Below are positions 35,601 to 45,500 of a DNA stretch of 64,000 nt, in pieces (positions within the stretch are counted from its first letter, which is position 1; each line of letters opens with the position of its first letter). The notes beneath the pieces are model-generated. The model was not told where the DNA came from. It saw nothing but the letters and a program-made list of their open reading frames with translations, and searched no databases. The DNA lies in NCBI GenBank assembly GCA_013398175.1, contig VZRZ01002225.1, forward strand, positions 79,033 through 143,032, written 5' to 3'. The position numbers and the translations under genes are program-made. This DNA comes from Climacteris rufus. Taxonomy: Eukaryota; Chordata; Aves; Passeriformes; Climacteridae.

Positions 35601-38600
35601 CTGGTGAGTAAACTGCAAAATTTAGTGCAAGATCCTGCTCTCAGCCATCCAATGTGAGTTGTACTGATCTTCCTTTGCATGAGAGTATCTGAAAGCAAAA
35701 TCAGATTATTGAAAAACCCCAGAGGCTGAGATGAAGGAAGAGAATCCTAAAAGAAGACGGAAGTGTGGGTTAAGGCCAGGGTGCTCTATTGAGATATGCA
35801 CATGAAGAAAAAAGGGCTCCACACAGCACAGACTTTGTTCAGTTTACATGAATGTTATCACAGGCTCAAGGCTAAGTGAGAGCTCCCATGGTGGAGATGC
35901 CCTGTGTCTTCCACTGGGATCTGAACAAAGGCAGGAGAATGTGACAAATGAAGCAAAGCCACCTCTTTCCACCACCTTTCCATCCAGTTTTTGGCCTAAG
36001 GGCTGCACAACCAGAGCTGTTATTTAGTCCTGATGTATTTTCATCAGGTACCAATGTGCTTCAGAGTCTCCATGCGCTCTGTCAGACGAATACTTTGTCT
36101 TTCCATCTTGCAAAAGGAGTGTCCTAATATTTTCCTTAGGTTCTGATAAATAAAATCTTTTTCACTGTTTAAATTTCTTCTAGCATAAAATATTAGAGGT
36201 AGGTACCACTCAGGTGATGACTTATTGCAGGTGATGCATGCAGAACCTAGCAAGCTCTTTCACTTCTAACAATTTTTAGTGGGCCTTTCCTTTCCTGGGG
36301 ATCAGTGACTGATTTAAGTGGAAGTGCAGGGGAGGGAAACTATTTTTTGGAATTACTATATTCCAGCTGTGCATTGTGCCTATTGCTTTACACATTTATA
36401 CAAGATGGGAAACACTTGCCGTTCAGCATTAGTGACCACTTCCTTGGCTTAGCTTTTTCAGGAGAAAGTTTGTTCTTCATGGCACCCATGTTTTCCAAGA
36501 GACCACATGAAGTTTTGTCCTTATTGGCTTCCTCTGGCTTTTTCAGACTCTTTGGCAGGAAGCAAAATGGAATAGCAGAGAGGAAACTGCTTGCTCCACC
36601 TATTAAAAAACCAAGCCACCACGCACCCACCCAGCGGGAATCCTGTGGGGTGATAGTGATGCTCCCTAGAATTAAGGAGAAACAGGCACAAATTACCTCA
36701 ATGAAGGAGCTGAACACTCCAAGTCTTTTCTACTACAACAGCTACATTTTACAGTGTCTGACTTCCAAAAATAATCATCTAATGAGGGACCATCCGTGCA
36801 GTGAAGGCATCAGGAATCATACCCTGAATGGTGTTAGACAATCATAGGGTGTTTTGGGGTGGACGGGACTTTAAAGGTCGTGTTGTTCCAGACCCCTGCT
36901 ATGGGCAGGGACACCTTCCACTAGACCAGGGTGTTCAGAGCCCCATCCAACCTGGCCTTGGACACTTCCAGGGATGGGACAGCCACAGCTTCTCTGGGCA
37001 GCCTGTGCCAGGGCCTCAGCACCCTCACAGGGAAGAATTCCTTCCTAATATCCAATCTAAACCTACTCTCTTTTAGTCTGAAGCCGTTCCCCCTTGTCCT
37101 GTCATTACAGTGTTATTTCTGTTATTTCATCTGCCATTCTACACCTTTCACTGACTGATATTTTGTGGCAAACATGGCAACACTGAGGTCCTTACCCAGC
37201 ACAGAGGAAATCAAAAGGGGTGGCAGACAGGCCTCAAGCACAGGGTCATTTAAGGGCTGACACATTTCTCCTGAGACTGTCCTCTCAGACACCTAGATTG
37301 TGTAGCTTGTTTTAAGCAGCTGAACATTCTCTGTGGTGTCAGTGAAACTAGCCATGGCTTTAAATGTTGTGTTGCAAGGAAGATGAGAGTAGGTGGTTGT
37401 ATTTTTACAGTTGTTACTTTCTGGCATGTTTCGTGTGGGACCACAATTACACGAATTTTCACTGCATGACCAGAATTGCCTCACTGTCTTTACTCTTAAC
37501 TAAAATCAAACATTGGTTTAACAAAGGGCAAAGAAAAAAATAGTTCATCTATCTAACTACAGGATCCTGAAGATGTGGAAACTTCTCTGTCCTGCCAGAA
37601 AAAACAAGATCAATGAAAGGGAAAAGGACGAAGGACCACAGCTGTCACAAAGGGCTGTCCCCTCTGGCATTGTGCAGATGTGAATACAGACTTGTGTTTT
37701 CATTTCATCTGACTAAGCAAGTGTATAATGTACAAAAACTGTATAATGTCCTGCAAGCATTATGTGAAATGTAAATAATGTAAAACACTCAATTGAAAGG
37801 GTAGATAATTCCTCCAAACTGTAAAACTGATATTCTAGCAAAATCTTTATGTTAAGACTCCAGTTTACAAAAAAAATATTGGTTCTGTGAGGTACTAATC
37901 CTTAGAGTTAAATGTGTTTTGCAATCTTTCAGTCCTAAAGCATAAATTCTAAAATATTCTCCCTGTCTAATCATGTCTTTACCCTAAAATCTTTAGGCAA
38001 TTTAGAAAAATTTTAATAAGATATACAATAAAAATTACATAAATATAAATTAAACATAAAATATATTAATATAATTAATAAAACAAAAATTTATTCAACG
38101 GTTTGTAAGAAGCTCATATGAACAAGTATTAGCTCACTTTCGCTTTTCCTCTGTTTTGCTTACCTGAATCCACAAATCCAACATCCACGTACAGTTTTGC
38201 ACATAGAGATCCCAGCAGGAAACCAAACATTGGGCCCAACATGGCTATCGTGTGCAAACATGCTGAAAATACAATGAAGCAGAGGCTAGTACACTGTAAT
38301 GACTGAATGTTTTCTTCTGCAGAGGATGATGATCTCTTATAGTTCAGATCTCTTGGTTTACTTCATGTTGAGATTACCTACATACACAGGAACATTCTCT
38401 TCTTTGGCAAAATCATCGAGGTAAGAGATGCCCAGTGGTGTTATTGGTGTCTCACCAATCCCACGTAACATGTTTCCCAGTAGGATATATATCCACATAT
38501 ATGATGATGGTTCCTTGTCACAGCCTGCAGATGAGAGTTTACACCTTTGTAATAAAATAGTGGAATAGGAAACAGTGACAAATCACAGGAAATTCAGCAC

Positions 38601-41600
38601 ATGAAATGATTATAGCTTGGGATTTAAGGTATTAAGGACACTTTCCTTATGGAAGATAAATGAAAGGCTGTCAACCTCATTACAACTTTACATGATCTTT
38701 TAATAGCACTTTCCTCCATCTCCATTGCATTTGATTTCTAAAAATACAGATATGTATCACCCATCAGAAAAACACTCACGAAAATAAATTAGGAAAATAT
38801 GTTACCTGGCATATAACAAGTATCTTTAAAGTGAGAAGTTTGAGATGGTTTCTAAGGCAGAGATTAGCTCTTTCTCTACCTGTGACCCATGAAAGCTACA
38901 TATAGAAGAGCTGTATTCCATATTGTAGGGAGGATAATAGGAATCTTCATTTATTTCTGTTAAACTCTGTGCAATTTCACGTCCTGTCACACTGTCTCTT
39001 CCACCTCCCCAAGTCCAGGTTCTGGGTAACTGAATCCACTCAAATTGAACGCCCTTCGGTGTGCCCTTCGGTGTCGGGCTGATTTATTGTAATTTGGAAA
39101 TGTGAACATAGAAAACTTGGGGATCTATATCCCTACAGTTTGCATTTGCTGGATCTTTCTTCTCCAAATGAGATGCACAAAGTGCGTTTAAGTGTTGGCA
39201 ATGTTCCCAGACAGGCAGGGATTGAAGTTCTTCTCAGTAGAGAAGAAATCTGAGCATCTTGCATGAGCTTATTCCACTTGCAATCAAGCATAAAACAAGC
39301 TCTTTTATTTGTACTTACACTAGAGTTCCTTACCTGATCGGGAGACTTCCAGCATAGTGTCATTCACACCCTGATGTAGGGAACAGGGATTTATGCTGGA
39401 AGTTAAGTTGGCTGAAGAAGCTGCACGTGATGTTGTCTCATACTTGTAGCTGGAAACACACAACAGTAGGTTTAGAAGCAGTGCTCACTAGGGAAATACC
39501 AGTGTGGTGGAGCAGGAACCACTTGGCTGCTCTTTCCCCAAAGAGAAAGGTAACTTTAATTAAATATAAATTTCAAATACTACTGAAGGGGCAAATAAAA
39601 TTATTTAAGCACACTTTAGAAAACCAAAATACTGACATGAAGAACAAATAAAACTTATGAGCATCTGTCTGGAAGACATAACATTTTAAGCTGGAAAATT
39701 CAAAATGGCTTATGAAAATAGTTGAGACAGGATTTAATTTTTGGTGTCTACATTTAGGGTCAGGTCCATCCAAGTGAGCTCTGTATGTTGGCCCCACAGT
39801 GAAGGAGAAAAAGAAGAATGTCTTGAGTTTGAGTGTAGGTCCCCTTTCCATCTTTGATATTTTGGTCTGTTCAGCTGCTTTAATGTGATCCCTTTCCCAA
39901 ACATGAGCATTGCTGAGGGGCAAAGTACAATTAGCTTTAGCAGAGCAACATGGTAAAACACACATTATGCTTCAAGGAACTGCCCTGGCTCTGTTAGACC
40001 AGGCCGGCTTATTTTTCAGGTTGAAACAAAGAGAAGTCATCAGAAGAGACAGTACAGAACAGTTTCTTTACAAATGTTCGAGCCTTGGTTCGTGAGTTGC
40101 CCAGTGTAGATGAGTGTGATACAGTTTGTCTTAAAGAGTGGAAAATTGGTGAACAGTCTGATGCTAGTGCTAGAATTACTAACATGAAAGAAAGCCTTCC
40201 TGAGTGTTCTTTTTACAGCAGTATACCTAAAATTATTCTATTATTTTCAAGAATAAAGAGAAATATGTCTTACTCTATTTGCTATCCCTGTGCTTAAGCT
40301 ATGTTTGGAAACATTATCACATATAAGCATCATGCAGTCATTCTCTGAGCCTGGAGAAGATGAATAAAAATTAGCTTAACCAGATATGGAAAATCAGTTT
40401 AACCAGCCACGTGCATTTGGAACAGGAAAACCTGGTATGAGTTCTATCAACATTGATCCATCTGCAGGCTCTAGCATCATTTCCTTCTTTGCCTCCTTTC
40501 TGAATAAGTCTGAGTAGAAACAAAAGCCTTGTGATTTTCCCAATTTTTTGAGGAATTGAACTTTCACTTCAGAAGAGCTGCATTTTCACAACCAGATGTA
40601 ATTAACATTCATTTTAATGAGTGTGTCAAGCATGGTTCACTGTACGTTGAGGTGAGGTTCTACAGGCCTTTGGAAACGTGAGGCTTAATACACACCAAGT
40701 TTCATTTAAAAACCAGAAAGCAGGATGCAATTCCAATGTCAGGTTACCCAAATCAGCCATGATCAGTACTTACTATCCCATGAAGAAATGAGGCATCGCT
40801 GATAAAAAGCATCCCAGAGCCATAGTAAAGCATCCCACAGCTATTACTTTGGGCCTATGGAGTTTAGCTCCAAAGTAGCTCACAAATGCAATCACCAGCA
40901 AGTTACCTGGAACCAAAATTTGGTAATGAACCAAAATTAGTGCCAGATGCTGTCTCACATTTCTCTAAGCAGTGTTCTACACATTAGGGAATATCAGTTA
41001 CCCATCTCAAAGCTCCCGTCGATGAAACCTGCAGTAGATGAAGTCAGGTCAAACCTGCGCTCAATCTGAGTGATGGAGCTTTTCATAATCGTACCACACA
41101 AGGCTTTACTGAAGTAGCTGAATGACAGAGCAGCCAGGAATGCCTGAGGAAAGAGAAAGACAGAAGATGGGAGGCTGAGGCAAGGAAACTGGTTACAGAA
41201 GGATCAAACATGTTTAAATCTGTGTGGAACAATCACCACCAAGATATATACTTGTTACTCAAACTGGAGTGGCAAAGTTAACCCAAATTACCTTTTGCTT
41301 GGGTCACATGTTACTTATTTTTGGCCAGTTCATAACTGGTACAAGTCTATCATGTGTCATCAAAATAAAGGCTTTATGTAAGTTTTTGTGATACTGCAGT
41401 ATATGAAAGGTGGTACAGACTGATGGAGTTCATGTCTGTCTCAAATAATATATTTTGAAATGTTGCATATATACCATATACCTCACAAGAAAAAACTTAA
41501 CACTCTTTGTCATTTTATTGTTGCTTGCACCAACACACATTGTGGCTTTTGTAGATAAAGATTTATTTGGCAAAATATTTAAGTCGGTTTAAATATTATC

Positions 41601-42512
41601 CAACTATTTCCACATAATCTAAAAACCAAATAGATTTATTGCTCACTGGGCAAGAGTTTCAATACAACAGAAACCTGGGTAAATAAACAAAGTAAATATA
41701 GATTTAGACCTTGCAATACTATCTACTGTAAGAAATGAAGACAATCCAGGATGTAAAAGCTTGAAAATTCATATATTTATTCTCTTTTTGTCAGGGATGA
41801 AGAGAAGACTCTCCCAAGTGTGGGCTTGGTCCTGACATGTTTTATATTTCCTGAGCTTGACTGGCAAAAAGCCTGAGAATCACGTTCTGTACCTTATGCC
41901 AGCAGTGCCCTCAGAGGGTTTGGCTGAAACCACAAACTGCTGATAAGCATGAAACACAAACAAAAATTACTGGGGTAGTTTGGGTTTTGAAATGCAATCC
42001 TCAGGTCAACCACAAAACATTTGATGAAATATGGTTCCCTCACCCTATTTTGACCCTACAAGAACAGATGGGGACAACAGCCTTCAGACCAGTGCATTGT
42101 AAGCACCTGTTTGAGGCTGGTTCAAGTCTTCCACTGGAGGTTGCTGCCTTTCTCTAATGGCCAAGAAAGGAATCCACCTATGTGTAACTTGTGAGTAAAT
42201 GTGGGAGTTCAGGTATTTTTATTATCTTTAGAACAAGACTATCCCCTGTACCTCTAGTGTATATCCAGTTCCAAAAAAAACCAGGGGGAACAGGAATGAA
42301 GGAATTTGGCTTGTGACATCTTGAACAACATTTCTTAACACATAGCAACAGTAATTCATGGTGATACGGATGAGGAACCAAACCTTCAGTCCAGTGCAAG
42401 AGGAAGCCTTTTTGACAGGTGGATTTTTGTTTCCTTCATCATCCAAGAGCTGGTCAGGTTCTGCTTCCCGATTTGAGTCATTGACATTGCTGGGTTTGGT
42501 TTCCACTGTCAT
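29408..42512 (-). CDS. SLCO1B3: SLCO1B-type organic anion transporter, complete, 14 coding exons
   Basis: Predicted OATP1B-class carrier, in other vertebrates a basolateral hepatocyte uptake transporter for bile acids, bilirubin conjugates and thyroid hormones (family knowledge). Exons in coding order: 42512-42384, 41143-41002, 40906-40774, 39449-39334, 38524-38378, 38262-38164, 36665-36420, 35549-35385, 34893-34698, 33801-33639, 32911-32727, 31755-31691, 30565-30448, 29621-29408. They sum to 2118 nt, 705 residues plus stop, with all phases closing. The signature DSRWVGAWWLGFL is at about residues 264-276, and the Kazal-like cysteines run from 472 to 502. Intron 7 appears to use a GC donor. 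MGYYKY at the exon 3/4 join, FFMG and CVQPELKALA match mammalian OATP1B1/1B3, and the position between SLCO1A2 and SLCO1C1 agrees. Birds seem to have one such gene, so the 1B1 versus 1B3 name is a convention. The C-terminus ESSI fits a class I PDZ ligand. Confidence 0.9.
30448..30565 (-). CDS. SLCO1B3: SLCO1B-type coding exon 13
   Basis: 118 nt. Encodes membrane segment 11 with IPAPVYFGAVIDKTCLKWG and SCGKRGACRLYDSN. Confidence 0.93.
31691..31755 (-). CDS. SLCO1B3: SLCO1B-type coding exon 12
   Basis: 65 nt. Encodes CVQPELKALAVGLYTLIMRM. The start CVQPELKALA matches mammalian OATP1B proteins closely. Confidence 0.92.
32342..32660 (-). mobile_element. CR1 LINE, 3' end fragment
   Basis: Minus-strand CR1 with its 3' terminus at 32342 (ATCATAGAATCATGGAATC on the plus strand), in intron 11 of the SLCO1B-type gene, about 70 bases from exon 11. 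It is in the same orientation as the gene. Confidence 0.9.
32727..32911 (-). CDS. SLCO1B3: SLCO1B-type coding exon 11
   Basis: 185 nt. Encodes VFHNCRCLEVNSSWTGNNS, with sequons NSS and NNS, and membrane segment 10 ending GGTPAYLIMFR. Confidence 0.92.
33639..33801 (-). CDS. SLCO1B3: SLCO1B-type coding exon 10 (Kazal-like loop)
   Basis: 163 nt, one codon shorter than the 166 of its two neighbours, because the AG lies three bases further in. It encodes CNSHCKCASNVWDPVCGANG and two more Cys of the extracellular loop 5. Confidence 0.88.
34503..34541 (+). repeat. Short TTTGTCAG minisatellite
   Basis: Four TTTGTCAG units at 8- to 11-base spacing, in intron 9 of the SLCO1B-type gene. Confidence 0.6.
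34698..34893 (-). CDS. SLCO1B3: SLCO1B-type coding exon 9
   Basis: 196 nt, membrane segments 8 and 9 around FFLGGLIMKKYK, then CDNYVVAGMTVSYEG. Confidence 0.93.
35181..35217 (+). repeat. (AATGT)n microsatellite
   Basis: Pentanucleotide AATGT/AATAT repeat, about seven units with single-base changes, in intron 8 of the SLCO1B-type gene. Confidence 0.85.
35385..35549 (-). CDS. SLCO1B3: SLCO1B-type coding exon 8
   Basis: 165 nt, membrane segment 7, with KPKYMEQQYGQSTSKSNFLI, a form shared with 1B and 1C proteins. Confidence 0.93.
36420..36665 (-). CDS. SLCO1B3: SLCO1B-type coding exon 7 (OATP signature, GC donor)
   Basis: 246 nt when ended at a GC donor (ACG|GCAAGT). It carries DSRWVGAWWLGFL, FCFLPKSLKKPEE and a Lys-rich cytoplasmic loop. 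No GT donor in the right phase has a good consensus. The two in-phase ones (exon ends at 36414 and 36402) would replace the conserved Asp-Phe junction with Tyr-Phe. Confidence 0.82.
36838..37112 (-). mobile_element. CR1 LINE, 3' end fragment
   Basis: Minus-strand CR1 carrying the GGGCAGGGACACCTTCCA and CCTTGGACACTTCCAGGGAT blocks. It lies in intron 6 of the SLCO1B-type gene, 170 bases upstream of exon 7, in the gene's orientation. Confidence 0.9.
38164..38262 (-). CDS. SLCO1B3: SLCO1B-type coding exon 6
   Basis: 99 nt, membrane segment 5 (GPMFGFLLGSLCAKLYVDVG). The first residue, split over the intron, reads Ala where the family usually has Gly. Confidence 0.91.
38378..38524 (-). CDS. SLCO1B3: SLCO1B-type coding exon 5
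   Basis: 147 nt. Encodes membrane segment 4 and MLRGIGETPITPLGISYLDD, the conserved family stretch. Confidence 0.93.
39334..39449 (-). CDS. SLCO1B3: SLCO1B-type coding exon 4
   Basis: 116 nt, extracellular loop 2, starting YKYETTS with sequons NLT and NDT. Acceptor GTTTCCAG and donor CAG|GTAAGG are good. Confidence 0.88.
40774..40906 (-). CDS. SLCO1B3: SLCO1B-type coding exon 3
   Basis: 133 nt. Encodes NLLVIAFVSYFGAKLHRPK and AMPHFFMG, membrane segments 2 and 3. The donor ATA|GTAAGT gives a split Tyr codon. Confidence 0.93.
41002..41143 (-). CDS. SLCO1B3: SLCO1B-type coding exon 2
   Basis: 142 nt. Encodes membrane segment 1 (AFLAALSFSYFSKALCG), then SSITQIERRFDL and FIDGSFEMG. Confidence 0.93.
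42384..42512 (-). CDS. SLCO1B3: SLCO1B-type coding exon 1
   Basis: 43 codons, the acidic cytoplasmic N-terminus (MTVETKPSNVND...CTGLK). The donor AAG|GTTTGG is modest. The Cys-Thr-Gly-Leu-Lys end matches the family's NGLK-type boundary. Confidence 0.85.
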
Positions 42513-42535
42513 GGCTGATTTCTTTACTGAGTGAC
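42513..42535 (-). other. SLCO1B3: 5' UTR part of first coding exon, SLCO1B-type gene
   Basis: On the minus strand a pyrimidine-rich acceptor (TTTCTTGAGTTCAG) ends at 42536, followed by 23 nt of leader and the ATG at 42512 in a GCCATGA context. At least one untranslated exon must lie further right. I could not place it. Confidence 0.65.
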
Positions 42536-45500
42536 CTGAACTCAAGAAAAAACAGTAATAAACACAAAAGCACATATGCCAAAATAGAGTTGCTTAAGGA
42601 CTGTTCTGATGAAACTAGTTACAGGAAAATGCTGAAATGTTGAAACTGAACCTTCCTATTGGAAATTATTTGGCTCAAGGACTCACATGTTCCAACGTGT
42701 ATATTTGTTTAAATTCTGAAGTATCTTGTTTTGACATCTCTTTTTTAGGAGGAGTGAGCACTTTCCCCCTAGTCTTTTATTGCTAAAAAGGCAATTTCAA
42801 GAGAGGAGTAAGAGAAAAAGTCTCTGTCCAAAAATAAACTGTAAGGGTCAACAAAGCATCAGGGACCCTTAGGGAAGCTCTATATTTGTGGGCCATGTGG
42901 CTCAGTCATCAGTTTGGTGAAATCTGTAGCAACACCATGACATCCACTGTATTCTTTTACACTGGTCTGTGGGAAGCAGTTCTTAATGACAAAAGAATTT
43001 ATTGTTTCAGCTAACTGACTTCCTGTAAGGATATTACATGTTTTTTCTTCTTGCAATGATAAGCAGGGTATCCCTAATCTCTTTCTGTTTGCAGAGTGCT
43101 GTCTATATGCCCTGATGCATGAGATGATCTACAACTCAGCAGTTCAGCAGAACTGTTCCAGTTCTCTCAGGAACATCCTGTAGCCATAGACAATGACATA
43201 TCCTTTGATAGAACATATATTTTTTATTGTTGAAAGCCTTCTTTTTTTTATTAAGTTGTATTTCAGTTTATTCCAATGAACAGTTCAATATTTCACAATT
43301 TTTTAATCCCTCAGCTTTTTAAAACTCTATATCTGAGAGTTGAGTAAACAATTAAAAAGAACATTGCAGAGAAAAGCTGTAAGAGAAGTCTATATATCTG
43401 TTTGCAAAGTTTATTTAAAGAATGAAAACACTTGCCTGTTTGTGCAGCTCCCACTACAAACAGAACAGATTTCTGAATGACGATCCAGAAGTCACTGCAG
43501 AGCCCCTCAGAAAAAATAGGTCACTTGAAAAAAGCCATTTTTAGATCTGCAGAGAGGAGTATTACATGTTCTATTAGAGTATTGAAACTAAACCCCTTAA
43601 GTCAGAACTCAGAAATCACAGCTCACATGATCTGATTTGCTTCACCTCTCACAGTACCCTCCTCATTTGAGAAAAGGGCGAAGAACAGAGAGAAAGGAAA
43701 CAAATCACACAAAGAGAGGTTTCATGTGCTTGAATGAAGCTGAAAAAAGTTGGATGAACTTTTCCAGTGCTGGAAAAGGTCCATCTGCTTTCCCACTGCT
43801 AATATCTACTTCCCAAATTCTTTTGTGACTATGCTTAAGTCTGGGTCAGCACACATATCAGGACAAAAAAAAATTAGATTCTCCTTCCTCTTGGGCATTC
43901 AGACAGATGGGAACAAGAAGTGGAGAAAGGATTGCCCCAAGACTGCACAGCTACCAACCAAAATGTTATGAAATAGGATTCCTAGAGCTCAGGAAAAGTA
44001 AGTACACAAATATTGAACATCTGGTCCTCTGAAATTCATCTGTCTCTGTGTAATCTGAAGATGTTTTCTTCTCCTTGTAATTATGATCCATTGATGACTA
44101 CAATAATATGCTGGGGGAGCATATAATTGCAGGCCACAGGATTAGAGAAGTGGCTTTTTTTGAGTTTAAAGGCACAACATGACTTAGAATGTGCTGGCAG
44201 CATCTCCTCCCACACTCAGCTGACCCTGACCTACACAGACATCTGCTGAAAATGGAAGAGAGCAGGGCTGGGGAAATTCCAGGCCACAAGAAGATTAGAA
44301 AAAAAGATAAAAGGTCATTTCACAGTTGATGTCAACATACAGTAGCTGCTGAGCCTGACAATTTTCAGTATTGATAAATTCACTATTTTAGATTTATTTC
44401 ATTTTTTTCCCATGTTTAATAAACCAATGATCTGGTTATAAAGCAAAAATGTAAAGCTTTCTGTACTAAATGTGCCCTTTCACTAATATGACTTCTGTAA
44501 AACTACCATTCTTTGCTACACAAAGGCAGTAGTGATGTGAGAGAGTTTCATTTGCAGAATGACAAGATTAGCCAAACAACCTATTGGCATTGTTTAGATA
44601 GTTAACCAACCTAAACAAAAACTAACTTGACTTTCTTCCTAGGGGCAGAAAACAAACCGCTCCCCAAAACAAGCAAAAAGAAAGAAAAAATGCAAAAAAA
44701 ACCACTCACCAAATACCAGTGAGACATACAATGAGAATGAAATCTAAAACTCTTCCAGTTCACTTTTTGGAACATTTGACAAATTTATTTGATTTTATGC
44801 TGAGTACAATTTCTTATGAGAAACACTTTGTGTGGGGAAAGAAGAAAGGTCTTAACTTAACTAATAATCAGTGTGGATCACTCATGTTGGTGGGAACTGA
44901 CAGCTTTCACAACATCATGGGAAGTCATGCAGCACCTTACAATTCAGTTGAAGAGTCAATGCATCCAGCCTTGCAAATCTGCAAACTTCCTCAGTGCTTC
45001 AGGGAATATGGCCTTATAGGGGCCATGGTCTAACTCTGGGCCTGTTAGAGAAGTCTATTTCTTAATGGATATATAAAAAAATTAAGCTTCATTTTATACC
45101 CCCTAATTATATGCAATTATAATGAATAAGAGCAGCAATTAAAAAACCTTAGCATGAATAACAGGCAATCAGTTTACAAAGGTCAAGAAAACAGTTTGCT
45201 ACAGGTTTAGTAGATTCTTATAAAAGAAAAATATAGTGATGTTTGAGGAATTTTAAGGATCCAACAAATACATTCTAAGTCTTTGGGCTGCTTGTCACCA
45301 CAGTTGCACTCTCAGGGACTGTGACACCACCCAGTGAAACAGCAAATCACAAATCAAGAGCCACATTTCCCCCAGTAATTTATGGAACCATAATGATTTA
45401 CACTAACTGCAGTGCTAATCCAATTGTATGATTGATTTTTGAATAGAATCATAGCAAGGCTTTTTAAGCTCACCTAATATGAAAAATGGGTGTCACAGAG

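Noticed and set aside
36402..36414. GT dinucleotides as alternative donors for SLCO1B-type exon 7
   Set aside because: They keep phase, but have weak consensus and break the conserved Asp-Phe junction. The GC donor fits better.
43430..43445. AAACAG|GCAAGT on the minus strand, a possible GC donor of an untranslated SLCO1B exon
   Set aside because: A good isolated match, but nothing upstream marks an exon or promoter, so it may be chance.
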